In this document: positions 22,810-31,730 of the stretch, one piece after another
Position numbering within the stretch: position 1 is the first letter of the stretch
Layout: every line of letters begins with the position of its first letter
DNA from: CAZFVY01 sp964522665
Lineage (GTDB): Bacteria > Verrucomicrobiota > Verrucomicrobiia > Limisphaerales > CAZFVY01
Direction of reading: 5' to 3'
NCBI GenBank assembly: GCA_964522665.1
Contig: CAZFVY010000082.1
Coordinates: forward strand, 1-33,492
Length of the DNA: 33,492 nucleotides
Program-made: the position numbers and the translations under genes
The notes under the pieces: generated by a model
The model's input: only the letters and a program-made list of their open reading frames with translations
What the model was told of the DNA's origin: nothing
The model's database searches: none

Positions 22810-24795
22810 ATGCTGACCACAAAAAAATGGGGCTTGGCTCCGGCCGCCGCCGCTGTGGCCGGCTGGATGCTAATCCTCGGTTGTACGCCTTCCGGCCCGC
22901 GGGCGTTGCTGGATGGACAGCATCTGCGGCAGACGGGCAAGTTTTCCGAAGCGGTCGAGAAACTGACCCTCGCCACGAGCCTGATCCCGACGAACGCCTT
23001 GGCGTGGCATGAGTTGGGATTGGCCGCGCAATCGGCCGGGCAGGCGGCGACGGCGGTGCGCGCCTATCGGCAGGCGCTGACATTGACGCGCGACAGCGAT
23101 TTGCAGGCGTCCGCCCGCTATAACCTCGGCTGCCTCTATCTGGATCAGACGAATTTCCCGGCGGCGGTGGATGAGCTTAAGGCTTACACGTTGCTCCAGC
23201 CCCAAGCGGTGGAGGGTTGGTATCGGCTCGGCTTGGCCTCGCTGCGCGCGCGGAAGTTCGATGACGCCGAGAAGATCCTCAGCTACGTCCTCAAAGCGAA
23301 ACCCGGCTCCCCGGAGGTGATGAATTCCCTCGGCTACCTGCTCGTGCAACGCCGGCGTTATATCGATGCCTATAACTACTTCGCGAACGCCCTGCGTTTC
23401 CAGTCGAATTATCCCCCGGCGCAACTGAATCTCGCGATCGTCGAGCACCGGTTTCTGAATAACCACCTCCGCGCCATGCAGCAGTACCAGGAGTACGCGG
23501 CGCTCCGCCCGGCCCCGCCGTACGCCGCGCTTGCCGAGGACCTCGCCCGGCAGTTGCACGCGGAACTTTACCCGCCGCCCCGGGGGCCGCTGACAAACCT
23601 GCTCACGCAAGCCGCGGCGCCGACGAATTCCGCCGTCACGAATCTTCACGCCGCGCCGACGAACGCGCTCAAGCCAAACGTCGCCGCCCATCCGCCCGCC
23701 ACGAACGCCGCGCCGCCGGCCCGAATGGGGACCAATTTTGTCACTCCGCTGCCACCTTATTCCGCGCCTCGGCCAGTCACTCAAGCCGCGCCGCCGCCAG
23801 TGACCAACGTGCCACCCTCCGCGCCGCCGAAGGAACAACCGGCGACCGAAGCCCCAGCGAAAGTCGAGGTCGTCCAACTCCCCGAAGACCCAACGCCGAA
23901 ACCGGCCCGCGATATTGCGACCGCGAAACCGCTCGTTACGAATGCGCCGAGCGCCCCTACGACATCCCCGAACCAATCACCGTCCACGCCATCCACGCCG
24001 CCCACGACGACCCAGTCCGGCGCCAATCCAACCCAAACTGGTTCGACGACGACCAAGCCCGCCGAGCGTGGCTTCGTGCAAAAGCTTGATCCGCGGAATT
24101 GGTTTCGGTCGCGCGACAAGGAACCGTTGACCACGACGCCGTTGCCAATCGGCCGGCGCACGAACGCAGCTCCCGCGGTCGTTGCCGCCGCCACCAATCC
24201 GCCGCCGGCCACCAACGCGGTCGCGACGCCCGATCCCGCCGCCGCCCCAAACCGGACGCCGTTGCCGCCCGTCCCATTCTACGCGCGGTATAAGTATGCG
24301 CGGCCCGCGGCGCCGGCGCCCGGAAATCGTGCCGCAGCGCAACCCTTCTTCGAAGTCGCCCGGAAGGCGGAGCTGGAGCGCCGTTACGCGGACGCCGCGG
24401 CGGCTTACCGCCAAGCCGCTCAGGCTGACCCGAGCTTGTTCGAGGCGCAATACGATCTCGGCTTGGCGGCGTATCGTGCGGGCGATCTGCCCAGCGCGCT
24501 GGAAGCGGGAGAATTGGCGCTCGCGATTGATCCGGCGTCCGTCAACGCGCGCTTCAATTTCGCGCTGACCCTCGAGAAAGCCAATTACCCACGTGACGCC
24601 GCGAACGAGTTGGAGCGGGTTTTGACTGACACGCCGACGGACGTCCGCGCCCATTTGGTGGCCGCGAACCTCTACGCCCAACGGTTGGGCCAACCCGACT
24701 TGGCCCGTCAACATTACCAAAAGGTTCTCGCGTTGGAGCCGGACCATCCGCAAGCGGTCGCGATTCGTTCCTGGCTGTCGGCCAACCCGCTGTGA
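22810..24795 (+). CDS. TPR-repeat lipoprotein with long Pro/Thr/Asn-rich linker
   Basis: This is 661 residues from ATG 22810 (MLTTKKWGLAP...), giving a short basic n-region, a hydrophobic stretch and the lipobox LILGC with Cys at about residue 24. An ATG at 22792 preceded by a GGA is an alternative. Residues about 35-240 are tetratricopeptide repeats (e.g. AWHELGLAAQSAGQ, GWYRLGLASLRAR, SLGYLLVQRRRYIDAYNYFANAL). Residues about 260-500 form a low-complexity linker with many TN dipeptides and a distinct island, RGFVQKLDPRNWFRSRDKEP, near 420-440. The C-terminal 160 residues are another set of TPRs. It is likely an envelope scaffold that holds partner proteins. It precedes cvpA and dnaG on the same strand. 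Confidence 0.83.
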   Translation: MLTTKKWGLAPAAAAVAGWMLILGCTPSGPRALLDGQHLRQTGKFSEAVEKLTLATSLIPTNALAWHELGLAAQSAGQAATAVRAYRQALTLTRDSDLQASARYNLGCLYLDQTNFPAAVDELKAYTLLQPQAVEGWYRLGLASLRARKFDDAEKILSYVLKAKPGSPEVMNSLGYLLVQRRRYIDAYNYFANALRFQSNYPPAQLNLAIVEHRFLNNHLRAMQQYQEYAALRPAPPYAALAEDLARQLHAELYPPPRGPLTNLLTQAAAPTNSAVTNLHAAPTNALKPNVAAHPPATNAAPPARMGTNFVTPLPPYSAPRPVTQAAPPPVTNVPPSAPPKEQPATEAPAKVEVVQLPEDPTPKPARDIATAKPLVTNAPSAPTTSPNQSPSTPSTPPTTTQSGANPTQTGSTTTKPAERGFVQKLDPRNWFRSRDKEPLTTTPLPIGRRTNAAPAVVAAATNPPPATNAVATPDPAAAPNRTPLPPVPFYARYKYARPAAPAPGNRAAAQPFFEVARKAELERRYADAAAAYRQAAQADPSLFEAQYDLGLAAYRAGDLPSALEAGELALAIDPASVNARFNFALTLEKANYPRDAANELERVLTDTPTDVRAHLVAANLYAQRLGQPDLARQHYQKVLALEPDHPQAVAIRSWLSANPL

Positions 24796-24861
24796 CCAGC
24801 GGCCACCCCGCCCGTCGAACCCCGCTAGAAATTACCGCCAATCCGGGTTATTCAGTAATCA

Positions 24862-25527
24862 ATGACCATGCCGAAGCTGGCGGTGAACGTCTTTGATGTG
24901 GTGGTCCTGATTACGATCCTGACGGGGATCGCGCAGGGCCGCAAACGCGGCATGTCCGAAGAATTGCTGGCGGTCTTGCAATGGCTGCTGATCGTCTTCG
25001 TGGGCGCGGAGACCTACCGGCCGGCGGGCGATTTACTGCGGCAAATCACCCATTTGGGAGCGCTCCCGGCCTATCTCGCGGCCTATCTTGCCATCATGGT
25101 TCTCTTCATCGGCTTGTTCAGCGTGATCCGGCGAACGATCGGCGAGAAGTTGGTCGGCAGCGACGCCTTCGGCGGCGCGGAATACTATTTGGGCATGGTC
25201 GCGGGAGCGGTCCGTTTCTGTTCCATTCTGTTCGCGGCGCTGGCGCTGTTAAACGCGCGCTATTTCAGCCCCGCGGAAATCGCGGCGGAGGCCAAGGCTC
25301 AGCAGGAGAATTTCGGCACGATCTCGTTCCCGACCCTCGCGTCCATTCAACAAGCGGTGTTCGTCGAATCGATGACCGGACCGCTGATCAAGCGCTACAT
25401 GTCGGATTTTCTGATTGCCCCGACTCCGTACAATGGCGAACTTCGCCATCGCGAAGGCCTCGGCAAGCGGCTTGAGCGCGACGTGGACGAAACCATCGGC
25501 GACTCCGCCAACAAGCCGAAGAAGTAG
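24862..25527 (+). CDS. CvpA-family inner-membrane protein
   Basis: This is 221 residues from ATG 24862, with a second ATG two codons later. It has four hydrophobic segments, roughly residues 8-24, 36-50, 66-88 and 110-130, in the CvpA/colicin V production arrangement. NVFDVVVLITILTGIAQGRKRGMSEELLAVLQW is the typical start with its conserved G-x-x-x-G. The C-terminal 90 residues are polar and cytoplasmic or periplasmic. CvpA proteins support envelope integrity and, in some bacteria, colicin V export; the mechanism is not settled. It lies 66 bases after the TPR lipoprotein and 24 bases before dnaG, so the three are probably co-transcribed. Confidence 0.82.
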   Translation: MTMPKLAVNVFDVVVLITILTGIAQGRKRGMSEELLAVLQWLLIVFVGAETYRPAGDLLRQITHLGALPAYLAAYLAIMVLFIGLFSVIRRTIGEKLVGSDAFGGAEYYLGMVAGAVRFCSILFAALALLNARYFSPAEIAAEAKAQQENFGTISFPTLASIQQAVFVESMTGPLIKRYMSDFLIAPTPYNGELRHREGLGKRLERDVDETIGDSANKPKK

Positions 25528-25551
25528 CCGCTCGCGCCCAAACGTCAACTT

Positions 25552-27351
25552 ATGTCCGGCCTAGTGTCACCCGCGGTGATCGAACAAATTCGCTCGGCGA
25601 GCGACATTGTCGATATCATCGGCTCGTCAGTGCCGCTCAAGCGCGCCGGCGCGAACTTCGTGGCCCTTTGCCCGTTCCACAAAGAGAAGTCGCCGAGCTT
25701 CAACGTCAATCCCCAGCGTCAGACGTTTCACTGTTTTGGGTGTAATAAGGGCGGCGACGTCTTCACGTTTATCGTGGAATACGAGGGGGTCAGCTTCATC
25801 GACGCCGTGCGGCGCCTGGCGGAGCGCGCGCGCATCCCCCTCGCGACCGAGACGGGCGCCGCGCCGCAGGACCGGCACCTGAAGGAAACCCTCCTCGACA
25901 TCAACGAGCAAATCGCCCGCCGCTGGCAAAGCGTCCTGACCAATGATACCGCCGGCCAAATCGCGCGGGATTATCTGCACAAGCGCGCGGTGTCCGAGGA
26001 CGCCGTGAAGTTGTTTCGCCTCGGCTGCTCCCCGGACGCCTGGGACGACACCGTGAATTGGGCCAAGAGTAAAGGTTTTGAGCTGCCGCTCGTCGAGCAG
26101 GCGGGACTCATCATTCGCAAGGAAGGGGAGGATCGTTATTACGACCGTTTTCGCGGCCGGCTGATGTTTCCCATCTGCAACGAGCAAGGGCGCGTGATCG
26201 GTTTCAGTGGCCGGGTGTTATCCGGCGACGAGAAAACCGCGAAATACGTCAACTCCCCCGAGACGCCGATCTTCACGAAAGGCAAGGTCATCTTCGGCCT
26301 TGATAAATCGAAACGCCCAATCCTCGACGCGCAACAAGCGATTGTTTGCGAGGGACAACTCGACCTCATCGCCTGCTTCATGGCCGGGGTGCAAAATGTC
26401 GTCGCGCCGCAAGGGACGGCGTTGACGGCCGATCACGCCCGCATCCTCAAACGCTACGCGGACGAAGTGGTCTTGTGTTTCGATTCCGACAACGCCGGCC
26501 AGAACGCCACCGTGCGCGCCCTCGACGATTTGCTCGCGTCCGGCCTGGCGATCCGCGTCGCCACCGTGCCCGCGCCGCACGATCCGGACAGCTTCATCAA
26601 GGAATTCGGCGGCGACGCCTTCCGGCAATTGATCGAGCGCGCCGAGAGTTTTTTCGATTTTTACCTGAACCGCCTCTGCGCCACCAACGATGTCGCCTCG
26701 GATCGCGGCCGCGTCGCCGTCGCGCGCAGCATGGCGGAAGCGGTCCTCAAATCCGGCAGCGCCGTCCTCGCCGACACCTACGCGCAAAAAACGGCCCATC
26801 GGCTCGGCGTCGCGGTGGACGCCGTGCGCGCCGAATTCAAGCGCGTCAAAGCGCCCGCCAAAGCCGCCGAGCCGAAGCCGGAAGCCGAAGCGGCGCCCGC
26901 GCCCGTCGCGCGGCCCTCGACCCACGAATTCTGGCTCTTGAAACTGCTGCTGCTCGAGGACGACCTGGCCGAGCACGCGGCCGGCTACCTGGACCCGAGC
27001 TGGCTGCAGCATCCCGTCGTTTCCCACATCATCTCGCTGCGCCTCCACCCGTCCGAAGAGGGCGGCTATCCGCGCGCGACCTCCTTGCTCGCCGCGCTGC
27101 CCGATCCGTCGTCGCGCAGCCTCGTGACCGAGGCGGTCTCCGACCCGCGCCCGATTCCCGACCCGAAGCGGCAAGTGGATGATCTGCTGAAGCGCCTGCG
27201 CGACCTTTTCATCGACCGCCAAATGGCCGGGCTGAGCCGCAACCTCGCGAACCCCGCGCTAGGCGACGCCGACCGCGTGCAGCTTATGCAGCAACAAAGC
27301 CGCCTCCGCGAATGGAAACGCCAACCCCTGGCGCCGGTTGACGGCGCTTGA
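25552..27351 (+). CDS. dnaG: DNA primase
   Basis: This is 599 residues from ATG 25552, a normal length for bacterial DnaG. The N-terminal zinc ribbon uses C40, H43, C61 and C64 (CPFHKEKSPSF...HCFGC). The RNA polymerase core includes YYDRFRGRLMFPICNEQGRVIGFSGR, and the TOPRIM catalytic glutamate lies in VCEGQLDLIAC with the DxD in LCFDSDNAG. An Ala/Pro/Glu-rich hinge (APAKAAEPKPEAEAAPAP) precedes the C-terminal helicase-interaction domain. It makes RNA primers at the replication fork with DnaB. Unlike the classic rpsU-dnaG-rpoD operon, here it follows a CvpA gene with a 24-base gap and is followed by a convergent ABC transporter gene. Confidence 0.95.
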   Translation: MSGLVSPAVIEQIRSASDIVDIIGSSVPLKRAGANFVALCPFHKEKSPSFNVNPQRQTFHCFGCNKGGDVFTFIVEYEGVSFIDAVRRLAERARIPLATETGAAPQDRHLKETLLDINEQIARRWQSVLTNDTAGQIARDYLHKRAVSEDAVKLFRLGCSPDAWDDTVNWAKSKGFELPLVEQAGLIIRKEGEDRYYDRFRGRLMFPICNEQGRVIGFSGRVLSGDEKTAKYVNSPETPIFTKGKVIFGLDKSKRPILDAQQAIVCEGQLDLIACFMAGVQNVVAPQGTALTADHARILKRYADEVVLCFDSDNAGQNATVRALDDLLASGLAIRVATVPAPHDPDSFIKEFGGDAFRQLIERAESFFDFYLNRLCATNDVASDRGRVAVARSMAEAVLKSGSAVLADTYAQKTAHRLGVAVDAVRAEFKRVKAPAKAAEPKPEAEAAPAPVARPSTHEFWLLKLLLLEDDLAEHAAGYLDPSWLQHPVVSHIISLRLHPSEEGGYPRATSLLAALPDPSSRSLVTEAVSDPRPIPDPKRQVDDLLKRLRDLFIDRQMAGLSRNLANPALGDADRVQLMQQQSRLREWKRQPLAPVDGA

Positions 27352-27440
27352 TTTGTGTGGCCTTTTACGCGGGCGAATGCGCTTGAAACAACGGAGAAAC
27401 GCGCCCTTCACAAAGCAAGCCACCCCCGTTGCCAAACCGG

Positions 27441-29285
27441 TCACTTAAACTGCCGTTGATAGAGTTGCGCGTAGAGATTCCCGGCGCGAACGAGATCATC
27501 GTGCCGGCCGCGCTCGACGATCCGGCCCTGCTGGAGCACGAGGATCTGATCCGCGGTCTGGACGGTGGAGAGCCGGTGCGCGATCACGAGCGACGTTCGG
27601 CCCGCCAGCGCCGTGGTGAACGCCTGTTGGATGGCCCGCTCCAATTCAGAGTCAAGGTGCGCGGTAGCCTCGTCCAGGATGACCAACCGCGGAGCCTTCA
27701 AGAGGAGCCGCGCGATAGCAAGGCGCTGCCTCTCGCCGCCCGACAGCCGGTGCCCGCGGTCCCCGAGTAATGTGTCCAATCCTTTCGGCAACGATTTCAC
27801 CAAGGGGAGAAGCTGCGCGGCCTCCAACGCCGCGTTCAATTCTGACTCGTTCGCGCCGGGCTTCGCGTACTGCAAGTTCGCCCGGATCGTGTCATGAAAC
27901 ATATGCGAATCCTGCATCACCATGCCCACGGTTTGGCGAATCGAGTCCAAGGTCGCGTCGCGCACGTCCACGCCGTTGAGCCGGACTGATCCGTGGGTCG
28001 CGTCGTAGAGACGGGCCGCCAGTTGCACGAGCGTGGTTTTCCCGGCGCCGGATGGACCCACGACGGCGATGAGTTGTCCGGGTTCCGCCGTGAAACTGAC
28101 CTCCTGCAACACCTCCTTCTCCGGCCGCTTGTCGAGCGTCGCCACCGACTCCAACGACGCGAGCGAAATCTCCGACGCGGCCGGATAGCGGAAGCTCACG
28201 TGGTCGAATTCAATCCGCACCGGTCCCGGCGGGATCGGCCGCGCGTCCGCGGCCTGAGAGATATTCGGCTTGAGATCCAGCACCTCAAACACCCGTTCGA
28301 ACGAAACGAGCGTGGTCATGACGTCGATCTGCAAATTCGAAAGACTGGTGAGCGGGCCGTAAAGCCGGAGCAGATACGAAACCAGCGCGACCACCGTCCC
28401 GACATCCAGGGCTTTATGCGCGGCCTGAACGCCGCCCCAGCCAAACACCGCGGAGGTCGCCAGCGACGCCATTAATCCCAGCCCGATGAACAGCGTACGG
28501 CCGTACGTGGACATCTTCATTCGGATCTCGCGCACGCGGGCCGCCTGGCGCGAGAACGCCGCCGCCTCCTCTTCGGGCCGCCCAAAGATTTTGCAGACCA
28601 GCGCGCCGGCGACGTTGAATCGATCCACCATGAGGTTGTTCATATCCGCGACGCGGTCGTAGGTTTCGCGGGTCAACGTGCGGAGTTTCTTGCCGATTTG
28701 CCGCGCGGACCAGAGGAAGATCGGCACCGCCAGCAACGCCGCCAGAGTCAATCGCCAGGACAAGGCGAACATCGCGGTCAAGACCAACGCCACCGTGACC
28801 AGGTTTCCCACCGCAGTCGAGAGGATGTCGGTAAAGGCGTCGCCCACGCCGCTGACATCGGTGTTGAGACGACTCACGAGCGCCCCGGTTCGCGCGCGGC
28901 TGAAAAACGCGATCGGCATGCTTTGGATGTGTTCGAACACCCGGTTCCGCAAATCGAACACGATCTGCAACCCGATATGCGCGGCGAAATGGCGCTGCAT
29001 GAACGTCAAGCCGGCATCGATGACGCTTACCCCGGCCGCCGCCAACGCGAGCAGCACGACTAACCGCGCGTCGCCGAGGAGAATTCCCTGATTGATCAGG
29101 CGTCGATACAAGAGCGGGTTTACGACTCCGGCCCCCGCGTCCAGAACGACCAGGAACAGAAAGAACCCCAGGATTCCGGCATACGGACGCGCGTACTGCC
29201 ACGCTCGTCGCAAGGTCCCCGGGGCAAGCTTGTGCTTTAGTACCTCCTCATCCTTTTGGAACGTGGAAAACCCGGGCCGACTCAT
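27441..29285 (-). CDS. ABC exporter, fused membrane and ATPase domains (MsbA/LmrA-like)
   Basis: This is 614 residues from ATG 29285; the frame extends upstream but there runs through non-coding repeat-type sequence. The N-terminal 340 residues hold six transmembrane helices of the type I exporter fold. The C-terminal ATPase has Walker A GPSGAGKTT, the signature LSGGERQRLAIARLL, Walker B RLVILDEATAHLD and the H-loop IAHRLSTV. Such half-transporters work as homodimers to export lipids, peptides or drugs. A notable run, SLESVATLDKRPEKEVLQEVSF, lengthens the A-loop region just before the ATPase core. No substrate gene is adjacent. It is convergent with dnaG. Confidence 0.92.
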   Translation of the reverse strand: MSRPGFSTFQKDEEVLKHKLAPGTLRRAWQYARPYAGILGFFLFLVVLDAGAGVVNPLLYRRLINQGILLGDARLVVLLALAAAGVSVIDAGLTFMQRHFAAHIGLQIVFDLRNRVFEHIQSMPIAFFSRARTGALVSRLNTDVSGVGDAFTDILSTAVGNLVTVALVLTAMFALSWRLTLAALLAVPIFLWSARQIGKKLRTLTRETYDRVADMNNLMVDRFNVAGALVCKIFGRPEEEAAAFSRQAARVREIRMKMSTYGRTLFIGLGLMASLATSAVFGWGGVQAAHKALDVGTVVALVSYLLRLYGPLTSLSNLQIDVMTTLVSFERVFEVLDLKPNISQAADARPIPPGPVRIEFDHVSFRYPAASEISLASLESVATLDKRPEKEVLQEVSFTAEPGQLIAVVGPSGAGKTTLVQLAARLYDATHGSVRLNGVDVRDATLDSIRQTVGMVMQDSHMFHDTIRANLQYAKPGANESELNAALEAAQLLPLVKSLPKGLDTLLGDRGHRLSGGERQRLAIARLLLKAPRLVILDEATAHLDSELERAIQQAFTTALAGRTSLVIAHRLSTVQTADQILVLQQGRIVERGRHDDLVRAGNLYAQLYQRQFK

Positions 29286-29742
29286 AGCGCTCAAGGTATG
29301 GTAAACCGCCGGCCCTTTTCGCGGAACGAATGGATTTGTCGGGCCACCATGCGGATTCCGACGATAGCCAGCCAACCCATCGGGACAAGGAAAAAGCCGT
29401 GACTGGAAAGCGCCAAGACGCGGCGCCGGTTCGAGTTCTTGCGGCCTGTCACGGGTAAGTACGTCGCGCCCGTCTTCGCTCAGAGCATCGACGCGGCGTG
29501 GACGATGGCCGCGCCAAAGCGCGGCGAAGGCGGGCTGCGGCATTTCGCTCGCGTTAGTGTGCGCGAACGGTCCGCGCTACCCACGCGTCCGAAACAATTC
29601 CAGGACCGTCAACAACCTGAAGCTGCGCTCAAAGAGCCGCAGGCAAACGGGTCGAATTTCTGCCCGGCAAATCCTGTGGCGCTGAATCCTGCGGTTTGCT
29701 GAACCGTCTCCTCCAACAGGGTTGGCAGGCTTCCAAGTGAAT

Positions 29743-29834
29743 GAATCCTGAAAGGATTCCGTCCCAAAGGTTGCCCGCCTCACGGGCAACCTTGGGTATT
29801 AGCCCGGTTGTTCTTCAACCCCGAAGCGGGGAAT
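29743..29834 (+). repeat. Dispersed long repeat R2, copy 2
   Basis: The motifs GAATCCTG, GGATTCCGTCC, AAGGTTGCCCG, CGGGCAACCTTGGG and TTCAACCCCGAAG occur in this order, matching the minus strand of 3567-3664. The copy has an almost perfect inner inverted repeat, AAGGTTGCCCG and CGGGCAACCTT, that would fold as a strong hairpin. No T-run follows. Confidence 0.6.
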
Positions 29835-29985
29835 GGCGCTTACATAAGCCTTCCCAGGGTACATGGCGCGCCCCGTCATCACTCCGAGCTTCTACGCGGC
29901 AAGTCGGCCGGACCGTGACGGCGCAGCGCGATGTCCCCGGAACGAGTCGAAATACGAAACCTTGGTAAGACGCCACGCTACTTAG

Positions 29986-30149
29986 GGTGGGGCGAGGCTC
30001 CGCCGAGCCCTAAAAAAGCGGCGCGTTGACCGTTTTGCTAACCAACGCTCGATTCCGCTGAGATGCCGTCGCTCCAACTCGATCTCGGGGCCGGGCGGCG
30101 TGGCGGGCATCCCGACCCTCGTCACGGCTCGGCAGAGCCTCGCCCCACC
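29986..30149. mobile_element. MITE-like candidate bounded by two inverted R1 repeats
   Basis: R1 copies at 29986-30009 (plus) and 30124-30149 (minus) face each other. Each begins on the outside with GGTGGGGCGAGGCTC, then one variable base and GCCGAGCC. They flank 114 bases with no coding content. The arrangement would fit a small non-autonomous transposable element with 24-base terminal inverted repeats. However, the outer flanks (TTAG left, ATTC right) show no obvious target duplication, and a solitary R1 at 9236-9260 argues the unit can also be a single palindrome. Confidence 0.4.
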
Positions 30150-30305
30150 ATTCCCTGTGGCGCATGCTTGGCTTGATCGCGCCGCAGCAAGAAAAATTGC
30201 CACTCAACCTGTTCGCTTGTCACGCAACTGACTATGCGGCAACGCTTTGAATCTTAAGGAAGAGCCACTCACCCGAAACGGGTTGCGCCCCATTCGCCGC
30301 GAACA

Positions 30306-30716
30306 CTATGGCAGCGGCGTGCAAAGCTCCACGATGTGTCCGGTGTTGTCGCGGAGGTAGGCGACGATTTGCCCCCAAGGCTTGGCGGCGGGTTCGCTCA
30401 AAGGCGTCGCTCCTGCCTTGACCGCGCGCGTGAAGAGCGCGGCGACATCAGTCGTTACCAACGCGATCTCGCCGCCGATGGCGCCTTCATGCACCGCGGC
30501 GGCGACGGCTTCCGGTTTGAGGTGTTCTTTGACCAAATCAAGACTGGCGAACGCGAGTCGCGCCGCGCCGGTTTCCAGCTCGCCGTAAGCCTTGCCGTGG
30601 TCGTCGTTGTAAAAGCGCCGGGCCAGCCCGAACGCTTGCTCGTAAAACGTAAGACTGGCCGCGACGTCTTTCACGTACAGGATGACGTAGCCGAGGGTGA
30701 CTGCTGGGGCGCTCAT
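30306..30716 (-). CDS. VOC (glyoxalase/bleomycin-resistance) family protein
   Basis: This is 136 residues from ATG 30716 (MSAPAVTLGYVILYVKDV...). The fold is the paired beta-alpha-beta-beta-beta unit: YVILYVKDVAASLTFYEQAFGL at the start, then IALVTTDVAALFTRAVKAGAT and IVAYLRDNTGHIVELCTP, with the Glu near the end in the usual metal-ligand place. VOC members include glyoxalases, antibiotic-binding proteins and dioxygenases; the specific role is unknown. The frame stays open upstream to ATG 30833, and the added segment (KLRILQAFAFGSLLLASAGS) looks like a signal peptide, so an exported form is possible. It lies 153 bases downstream of an AraC-type regulator gene on the same strand. Confidence 0.8.
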   Translation of the reverse strand: MSAPAVTLGYVILYVKDVAASLTFYEQAFGLARRFYNDDHGKAYGELETGAARLAFASLDLVKEHLKPEAVAAAVHEGAIGGEIALVTTDVAALFTRAVKAGATPLSEPAAKPWGQIVAYLRDNTGHIVELCTPLP

Positions 30717-30869
30717 GGTATTTCGATTAGGGTGAACGGTTTGATTCGTTGATGGCGAGGGTGACCCGGCGCTCGCGAGCAGGAGTGAGCCGAAGGCGAA
30801 CGCCTGAAGTATTCTCAATTTAATTGCCGACATAGCGTGCTCCGCCATCCGGCGGAACTGGCCATCACC

Positions 30870-31730
30870 CTAGTCGAGCGCCGCGCGAAGGTCTTGAAGA
30901 AATCCGACATCGCCGGCGCGGTCGCCGATTGATCCCCAAAAGTCAGTGGGCGTCTGACCCGAATAGGCCTTGAACTCGCGCGCCAGATGCGCCTGATCGG
31001 CGAACCCGAAATCGTAGGCGAGCGTCGCCCAGTCCGGCGCGTTCGTCTTCGCCGCGGCGGCCGCCACTCCCTTGAACCGGACCACGCGCGCGAACGCTTT
31101 GGGAGAAATTCCGAGCTGCGCCGCGAACTTGCGTTCGAGTTGCCGCGCGCTCAGGCCCGTGCTCTTTTCCAATTCGCCGATCCGCAGGCTCCCGCGCGCT
31201 TCCTCGATTCGCGCCACGCAATGGCGGATGTAGGGATCAACCGGCAGCCCTCCGTTCGCCCGCGCGACGAGCGTGTTTTGCAGCGCCGCCACCCGCGTTG
31301 CCTCGGGGGCTTCGCACAATTGGTCACAAAGGTCGGCGGCGAACCGCCCCCAGAAATGCGTTAGCTCGGCGCGCGAATCGGTCAGCTCGGCGGCGTCCAG
31401 GCGTACAAAACGGGAAATGCCACCCGGTCGAAACCGAATCCCGAGCATCTCCAGCGGGCCGTCGGTGGTTACCGTAAGCGGTCGCGTCATCGCGCCGATG
31501 ACGCCCGCCCTCAGCCCGGCGGCCGCCTTAAAATCGAACAGCAGATCCATGCAGCCGTCCGGCAAAACCTGATGCGAAAATCGGCCGCCGCGCCCACCTC
31601 GGACCGTGCTCGTCCAAAAGCATTCCACCGACGCGGCGAGGGCTGGACCGGGAGCGAATTCACGGTACGTCCGCGACCCGGCGGTCGCGCCTTCGAGCGG
31701 AGGTGGCCGAACGACTCCGGCTGGTTCCAT
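30870..31730 (-). CDS. AraC family transcriptional regulator with N-terminal sensor domain
   Basis: This is 286 residues from ATG 31730; upstream reading is open but without a good start. The first 150 residues resemble the DUF6597-type N-terminal domain of AraC regulators: YREFAPGPALAASVECFWTS, VLPDGCMDLLFDF, and LGIRFRPGGISRFV with the H/F-x-P-G-G pattern. The C-terminal 110 residues hold two helix-turn-helix units, RIGELEKSTGLSARQLERKFAAQLGISPKAF and DWATLAYDFGFADQAHLAREFKAYSGQTPTDF, the classic AraC block. Its neighbour downstream on the same strand is the VOC gene, and such pairs often share a stress or xenobiotic role. The effector is unknown. Confidence 0.85.
   Translation of the reverse strand: MEPAGVVRPPPLEGATAGSRTYREFAPGPALAASVECFWTSTVRGGRGGRFSHQVLPDGCMDLLFDFKAAAGLRAGVIGAMTRPLTVTTDGPLEMLGIRFRPGGISRFVRLDAAELTDSRAELTHFWGRFAADLCDQLCEAPEATRVAALQNTLVARANGGLPVDPYIRHCVARIEEARGSLRIGELEKSTGLSARQLERKFAAQLGISPKAFARVVRFKGVAAAAAKTNAPDWATLAYDFGFADQAHLAREFKAYSGQTPTDFWGSIGDRAGDVGFLQDLRAALD

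Larger units (their letters stand above)
29286..30305. other. Gene-poor stretch with R1 and R2 repeats
   Basis: Roughly 1 kb has no supported gene. It contains one R2 copy (29743-29834) and two facing R1 copies (29986-30009 and 30124-30149) that enclose 114 bases. Open frames here follow repeat sequence, have no start signals and show no recognisable product. The promoter of the ABC exporter should lie near 29290-29350. Confidence 0.55.

Noticed and set aside
22870..23976. 368-residue minus-strand open frame
   Set aside because: It is antisense to the TPR lipoprotein, with extreme Arg/Gly content and no recognisable motif.
26218..27222. 334-residue minus-strand open frame
   Set aside because: It lies entirely opposite dnaG, which has zinc and TOPRIM motifs in the other strand; it is a codon-bias shadow.
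29439..29702. 87-residue plus-strand frame in the gene-poor stretch
   Set aside because: It has no ribosome site, no motif, and codon use like the surrounding repeat-rich DNA.
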